Shown here one piece after another: positions 48,370-53,613 of a stretch of 53,613 nt of DNA. Made by a program: the position numbers and the translations under genes. The notes below the pieces were generated by a model. The model saw only the letters and a list, made by a program, of their open reading frames with translations. It was not told where the DNA came from and did no database searches. This stretch comes from Duganella callida (GTDB taxonomy: Bacteria > Pseudomonadota > Gammaproteobacteria > Burkholderiales > Burkholderiaceae_D). Each line of letters begins with the position of its first letter. The first letter of the stretch is position 1. The stretch covers positions 1 through 53,613 of the forward strand of contig NZ_SPVG01000088.1 of assembly GCF_004614165.1 (NCBI RefSeq), read 5' to 3'.

Positions 48370-49140
48370 TTACGCGGCCAGCTTGCGGCGGAAAATCCAG
48401 GTCTTGTCGTCGGAGGCGGCGGGTTCGAAGGCATAACCGTCGACGTCGAACTTCTTGAGTTTTTGCGGATCGGTGATGCCCTTGACCGCCGCATAGCGCG
48501 CCATCAGGCCGCGCGCACGCTTGGCGTAGAACGAGATGATCTTGTACTTGCCGTTCTTGAAGTCTTCAAACAGCGGGGTGATCACCGGCACATCGAGCAG
48601 CTTGGGCTTGACCGACTTGAAGTATTCCTCGGACGCCAGGTTGATCAGGGTTTCGGCGCCCTGCTCCCGCGCGGTCTGGTTCAGCGCCTCGGTGATGGCG
48701 GTGCCCCAGAAGTCATACAGGCTCTTGCCGCGCGCCGTGCTCAGCCGCGTGCCCATTTCCAGCCGGTGCGGATGGATCAGGTCCAGCGGACGCAGCATGC
48801 CGTACAGGCCGGACAGGATGCGGATACGCGATTGCGCGTAATCCAGCTGTTTGGGCTGCAGGCTGCGCGCATCGAGGCCGTCGTAGACGTCGCCGTTGAA
48901 GGTCATCACCGCCTGCCGTGCCTCGCTGGTGTCCCTGGTCCAGTCAGCGTAGCGGGCCACGTTCAGCGCCGACAGATTGTCGGACAAGTCCATCAGCTCG
49001 CCGAGTTCGGCCGGCGACAACTGGCGCAGGCGCGCGATCAGCTGTTCGGCGTGGTCCAGAAAAGACGGTTGGGTGTGCAGCGTGGTGGTGGGCGGGGTTT
49101 CGAGGTCCAGACTTTTTGCGGGCGAAAGCACTATCAGCAT
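48370..49140 (-). CDS. yaaA: Peroxide stress protein YaaA
   Basis: A 256-residue cytoplasmic DNA-binding protein that limits intracellular free iron during peroxide stress. [14 protein letters not shown] at the start, [43 protein letters not shown] and [16 protein letters not shown] are conserved family segments. The ATG at 49140 has GGA upstream. The gene is divergent from the PIN-domain gene. Confidence 0.95.
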   Translation of the reverse strand: MLIVLSPAKSLDLETPPTTTLHTQPSFLDHAEQLIARLRQLSPAELGELMDLSDNLSALNVARYADWTRDTSEARQAVMTFNGDVYDGLDARSLQPKQLDYAQSRIRILSGLYGMLRPLDLIHPHRLEMGTRLSTARGKSLYDFWGTAITEALNQTAREQGAETLINLASEEYFKSVKPKLLDVPVITPLFEDFKNGKYKIISFYAKRARGLMARYAAVKGITDPQKLKKFDVDGYAFEPAASDDKTWIFRRKLAA

Positions 49141-49174
49141 AAGATTCCAAAATACAAATTCACAAACAAGCTAC

Positions 49175-49612
49175 ATGATACCTGTTCCAAAGAAACGCAT
49201 CGTAATCGATACCAATGTCTGCCTCGACCTGTTCGTGTTCAAGGACCCGCGCTGGTCCGCCTTGCTCGACGCGCTGGAGACCGGCGCGGTGGAAGCCATC
49301 ACCCGCGCCGATTGTCGCGACGAATACAACATCGTGCTGCACTACAAGCACCTGCCGCTCGACGACGACAGCCGTCCGCTGGCCGCGGCCCGCTTCGACC
49401 AGTTGATCAAGGTGGTCGCCCCGCCCGCCTCCGGCGTCCGCCTGCCCGTCTGCAGCGACAAGGACGACCAGAAATTCCTGGAACTGGCGCGCGATGGCCA
49501 GGCCGACGCCCTGATCACCAAGGACAAGCAGCTGCTGAAACTGGCCCGCCGCCTGGCGCGCGAAGGCATGTTCAAGGTGATGTTGCCGGAGAGGTGGACG
49601 CTCGACGCCTGA
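49175..49612 (+). CDS. PIN-domain protein (TIGR00305-type putative toxin)
   Basis: A 145-residue putative ribonuclease. The acidic residues of PIN domains are seen in VIDTNVCLDLF (Asp), CRDEYNIVL (Glu region) and ARDGQADALITKDKQLL (Asp at DALITKD). This group is labelled 'putative toxin, PIN family' in databases but often has no antitoxin beside it. Here the neighbours are yaaA and an aminotransferase and no small antitoxin-like frame is visible upstream. The ATG at 49175 is chosen as family start; the frame runs further upstream only as a shadow of yaaA. Confidence 0.85.
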   Translation: MIPVPKKRIVIDTNVCLDLFVFKDPRWSALLDALETGAVEAITRADCRDEYNIVLHYKHLPLDDDSRPLAAARFDQLIKVVAPPASGVRLPVCSDKDDQKFLELARDGQADALITKDKQLLKLARRLAREGMFKVMLPERWTLDA

Positions 49613-49670
49613 GCGCACCAAACCCGGCACGCTGCGCTAGAATAGGCTATCCGACAACAATCGCCGAGCC

Positions 49671-50849
49671 ATGAATAGCCGCAATCAACTACCCATGACC
49701 CCGTCCCTGACCAGCCGCCTGCCGGCGGTCGGCACCACCGTCTTCACCCGCATGTCGGCGCTGGCTGCGCAGGCCGGCGCGGTCAACCTGGGCCAGGGCT
49801 TTCCCGACTTCGGTTGCGAGCGCAGCCTGATAGGCGCCGTCAACGCGGCCATGGAAGCCGATTTCAACCAGTATCCGATGATGAGCGGCGCGCCCGTGCT
49901 GCGCCACGCCATCGGCGCCAAGATCGCCGCCCTGTACGGCCATCAATATGATGTCGACAGCGAGATCACCGTCACCGCCGGCGCCACCCAGGCGCTGACC
50001 ACGGCCATCCTGTGCAGCGTGCATCCGGGCGACGAAGTGATCGTCATCGAACCGGTGTACGACAGCTACGTGCCGGCGATCACGCTGGCCGGCGGCGTCG
50101 CAGTGGCGGTGGAAATGGAAGTCGGCGCCAAAGGTTACGCGGTGCCGTGGACCAAAGTGGCGGCCGCGGTCAACGGCAAGACCCGCATGATCGTCATCAA
50201 CACTCCGCACAATCCGACCAGCAGCGTGCTGCGCGCGGCGGACATGCAGGCGCTGGCCGACATCGTGCGCGGCACGAACGTGCTGATCCTGTCGGACGAA
50301 GTGTACGAACACATGGTCTACGACGGCCAGCGGCACGAATCGGTGAGCCGCCATCCGGAACTGGCGGCGCGCGCATTCGTCGTGTCCAGCTTCGGCAAGA
50401 CCTATCACGTCACCGGCTGGAAGATCGGCTATGTCGCCGCGCCGGCCGCGCTGATGGCGGAATTCCGCAAGGTCCACCAGTACAACGTCTTCAGCGTCAA
50501 CACGCCCATGCAGCATGGCATCGCCAGCTATATGGCCGACCCCAAGCCTTATCTGGAACTGCCGGCATTCTACCAGCGCAAGCGCGACCTGTTCCGCGAT
50601 GGGCTGAAGAACACGCGTTTCGAACTGCTGCCGGCCGACGGCACTTACTTCCAGTGCGTGCGCTACGACCGGGTATCCAGCCGGACCGAGGCCGAGTTCG
50701 CCGAATGGCTGACCACGGAAATCAAGGTGGCGGCCATTCCGGTCTCGGCGTTTTACCAGCAAGGCAAGGAGTCGGGCGTCGTACGCTTCTGCTTTGCCAA
50801 AAAAGATGAGACCCTGGCGCTGGCGTTGGAGCGTCTGGCCACAGTTTAA
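49671..50849 (+). CDS. Methionine aminotransferase-type PLP enzyme (YbdL-like)
   Basis: A 392-residue fold type I aminotransferase. Motifs: AVNLGQGFPDF, ITVTAGATQALTTAI, NTPHNPTSS, LSDEVYEHMVYD and the PLP lysine region SSFGKTYHVTGWKIGYV, all typical of the YbdL/KAT subgroup that transaminates methionine and aromatic amino acids. The first ATG (49671) gives an N-terminal lead of 8 residues before MTPSL (49695), which is an alternative start. It is followed 15 bp later by the HD-GYP gene. Confidence 0.92.
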   Translation: MNSRNQLPMTPSLTSRLPAVGTTVFTRMSALAAQAGAVNLGQGFPDFGCERSLIGAVNAAMEADFNQYPMMSGAPVLRHAIGAKIAALYGHQYDVDSEITVTAGATQALTTAILCSVHPGDEVIVIEPVYDSYVPAITLAGGVAVAVEMEVGAKGYAVPWTKVAAAVNGKTRMIVINTPHNPTSSVLRAADMQALADIVRGTNVLILSDEVYEHMVYDGQRHESVSRHPELAARAFVVSSFGKTYHVTGWKIGYVAAPAALMAEFRKVHQYNVFSVNTPMQHGIASYMADPKPYLELPAFYQRKRDLFRDGLKNTRFELLPADGTYFQCVRYDRVSSRTEAEFAEWLTTEIKVAAIPVSAFYQQGKESGVVRFCFAKKDETLALALERLATV

Positions 50850-50864
50850 GACCGGGATACAGCA

Positions 50865-51812
50865 ATGTCCGACACCAATCCATCGGATGCAACGCCCTCG
50901 GTGCTGCATCAGCTCAACCAGTGCAACCGCCGGCTCGAACGGCTGCTGCACAACCTGCGCAACGAGCACAACGCCGAAGGCGAAATACGCGCCATCGCGC
51001 GCGATGTGATCGTCGCGGTGGACATCAATCCGGACATTGCGCTGGCCTGCATCTTCCTCAGCCAGATCAACGGCAGCTACGCGGTGCGGCACTGTATCGA
51101 AACGGCCATCGTCACCGTGGTGATCGCGCGCGCGATGGAGCTGGGCGCGGTCAACACGCTGACCCTGACGGCCGCCGCGCTGACCATGAATGTCGGCATG
51201 CTGCGCCACCACGAAGGCTTCCAGAACAAGAACGCACCGCTGAACGCCGAGGAAATGGCCATCGTGCGCCGCCATCCGGAAGAAAGCGTGGACCTGCTGC
51301 GCTACGCCGGCGTGGACGACGAAGACTGGATTTCCTGCGTCCTGATGCACCACGAGAACGACGACGGCTCCGGCTATCCTGCCGGACTGGCCAGCCCCGA
51401 GGTGACGCGCAACGCCAAGTTGCTGAGCCTGGCGGACCGCTATTGCGCCCAGGTCTCGGCGCGCAACTACCGCCGCTCGCTGCCGGCGCGCCAGGCCCTG
51501 TGCAATCTGATCGACGATAAGGCCGCGCCGGTGGATCCCGAGCTGGTGCAATACTTCAAACGCGAACTGGGCGACTATCCGCCGGGCTGCCTGGTACGGC
51601 TGGAGAATGGCGAAGTCGGCGTGGTCAGCCAGCGCCTGACGGATGGCCGCCACGTCCACAGCCTGCGCGACGCCGATGGCGGCGTGCTGTCCCCGGCCGC
51701 CGTGCGCCGCACGGCCGACGACGGCTGCTATATCGCCGCCGTGCTGAGCGAAGACGAAGCGGCGATCCGCTTCAGCATGAGGCAGATCTGGGGCGCGCAA
51801 GCCAGTCTCTGA
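50865..51812 (+). CDS. HD-GYP domain protein with degenerate metal site
   Basis: A 315-residue protein whose middle (~60-215) is clearly HD-GYP-like: AVRHCIETAIVTVVIARAMELG, LTAAALTMNVGML, AIVRRHPEES, LMHHENDDGSGYPAGL and LLSLADRYCAQ. The HD pair of the LLHDIGK motif is replaced by Met-Asn (residues 108-109) and the lysine by Met. The HH and GYP elements are intact. Cyclic di-GMP hydrolysis is therefore doubtful; a binding or scaffold role is inferred. It is translated close behind the aminotransferase. The C-terminal ~100 residues do not match a family I know. Confidence 0.9.
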   Translation: MSDTNPSDATPSVLHQLNQCNRRLERLLHNLRNEHNAEGEIRAIARDVIVAVDINPDIALACIFLSQINGSYAVRHCIETAIVTVVIARAMELGAVNTLTLTAAALTMNVGMLRHHEGFQNKNAPLNAEEMAIVRRHPEESVDLLRYAGVDDEDWISCVLMHHENDDGSGYPAGLASPEVTRNAKLLSLADRYCAQVSARNYRRSLPARQALCNLIDDKAAPVDPELVQYFKRELGDYPPGCLVRLENGEVGVVSQRLTDGRHVHSLRDADGGVLSPAAVRRTADDGCYIAAVLSEDEAAIRFSMRQIWGAQASL

Positions 51813-51840
51813 CCGGCGCGCGGCCAACCGCCGTGGCGCC

Positions 51841-52839
<999 letters not shown>

Positions 52840-52942
52840 CTAGTCAGAACAATGGAGACTTTGAATGCCCGGGATTGCCAATTAATTGCTTTATCGTCTC
52901 ACCACGACAGCGCGTTCGCCGCCATACGCCAGCGCGGGCTCT

Positions 52943-53613
52943 TTAACGCGACAGCTGTTCGATCTTGCGCTCGACGAACGCGCGCAGTTCCGGCGTCAGA
53001 TTGTTAGTGCCGCGGGCGCGGTTGTACGCTTCGCGGGCTTCGGACAGATGCTGGTCGGCTTGCAGCGAAATGCCCAGGCCCATCCACCATACACCGTTTT
53101 GTGGCGCCAGTTGCAGCGCGGCGCGATAGCGCTCGGCGGCTTCCGCGTGGCGCTGGTCGCGCTGCAGCACGCCAGCCAGGAAAGCCTGATATTCGGCGTT
53201 GTTACCGGCATAGGGCAAGGTCTTTTGTAAAGTGTCCAGCGCGGCCGGGCCGCCTTTTTCCAGTTGCAGACGGGCCAGCACCATGGCCAGGCCTGGCTGA
53301 CCGGGATCGACGCCCAGAGCCAGGCGCAGCTGGCGGATGGCATCGTCGGTGCGGCGGTTTTCCAGCAGCAGGCTGACGTAAGTCTGACGCGCGGCATCGT
53401 TGCGCGGATCGAGATCCACCGCCTTGTCCAGCTCCGCCAAAGCGTTGCTGACGCGCCCTTCCTGCAGGGCTGCCAGCGCGCGGCGATAGCTGTTCTCGGC
53501 CATCTGTTTGGGCGTCATTTCGCGTACCAGCACGCCGTCGACCGGGGTGGCCGGCGCCGATGGCGCACGCGTCGCCTTGCGCGCCGGCGTCGCGGCTGGC
53601 GACACCGCGGCGC
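52943..53613 (-). CDS. TPR protein, probably MSHA biogenesis MshN-like, 5' end cut by the window
   Basis: The frame is open to the right edge, so only the C-terminal ~223 codons are here. After a proline/alanine/lysine-rich linker come tandem TPR-like repeats: EMTPKQMAENSYRRALAALQEGRVSNALAELDKAVDLDPRNDAARQTYVSLLLENRRTDDAIRQLRLALGVDPGQP. MTPxQxAENxYRxAL followed by TPRs is the layout of MshN of the type IV MSHA pilus cluster. The rest of such a cluster would lie beyond the window. The TPR call is firm; the MshN name is a resemblance. Confidence 0.7.
   Translation of the reverse strand, partial: AAVSPAATPARKATRAPSAPATPVDGVLVREMTPKQMAENSYRRALAALQEGRVSNALAELDKAVDLDPRNDAARQTYVSLLLENRRTDDAIRQLRLALGVDPGQPGLAMVLARLQLEKGGPAALDTLQKTLPYAGNNAEYQAFLAGVLQRDQRHAEAAERYRAALQLAPQNGVWWMGLGISLQADQHLSEAREAYNRARGTNNLTPELRAFVERKIEQLSR

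Noticed and set aside
48977-49174. Longer form of the PIN-domain protein starting inside yaaA
   Set aside because: The extra 66 residues are a shadow of yaaA; the family start matches the ATG at 49175.

Overview
The window reads as chromosomal DNA of a GC-rich betaproteobacterium, most likely an Oxalobacteraceae member close to Massilia, Duganella or Janthinobacterium. This rests on gene content and protein flavour: a class I PHA synthase next to phaR, an MSHA-type TPR protein, a LipA/foldase pair, betaproteobacterial Mfd, SerB, BamD and RluD, and CCGGGGTCAG palindromes. No rRNA, tRNA, CRISPR array, prophage or transposase gene was recognised. The genus is inferred, not proven.

Layout. 1-6.5 kb: an edge-truncated winged-helix/ATPase regulator, an unrecognised small gene, ppnN and a proton/peptide symporter. 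6.5-14.4 kb: glpD, a PBP1A gene, a TetR regulator, a lipase that has lost its N-terminus but still precedes its foldase gene, a stretch of gene debris, and a cN-I type 5'-nucleotidase. 14.5-21.8 kb: mfd, serB, a GAF-GGDEF cyclase, a low-molecular-weight phosphatase, an alpha/beta hydrolase and a small membrane protein. 21.8-24.5 kb: a two-gene radical SAM/UdgX DNA-repair operon with a full-length LexA box in front. 24.5-31.7 kb: a chemoreceptor, then an unfamiliar locus in which a secreted creatininase-like protein, a secreted beta-propeller, a MetC-like lyase and a HisC-like aminotransferase form one operon facing a TauD-type dioxygenase. 31.7-33.2 kb: rimO.

33.2-42.8 kb is a sugar-scavenging locus: a LacI regulator, a TonB-dependent receptor, an ABC importer (ATPase, two permeases, binding protein) and a GH1 beta-glucosidase. 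Two matching palindromic operators, one before the receptor and one before the glucosidase-transporter operon, tie it together. 42.8-53.6 kb: phaR and phaC, a small membrane protein, pgeF-rluD, bamD, yaaA, a lone PIN-domain protein, a methionine-type aminotransferase, an HD-GYP protein with a broken metal site, trxB and the C-terminal part of an MshN-like TPR protein.

The most notable signals are: (i) the SOS box on the rSAM-UdgX operon; (ii) three palindromic elements, each starting 1-3 nt after a stop codon with the same AATC(C)GGGGTC sequence; (iii) the creatininase/propeller/PLP/TauD locus, whose pathway I cannot name; (iv) the decapitated lipase beside an intact foldase; and (v) a triplicated ribosome-binding site between the creatininase and propeller genes.
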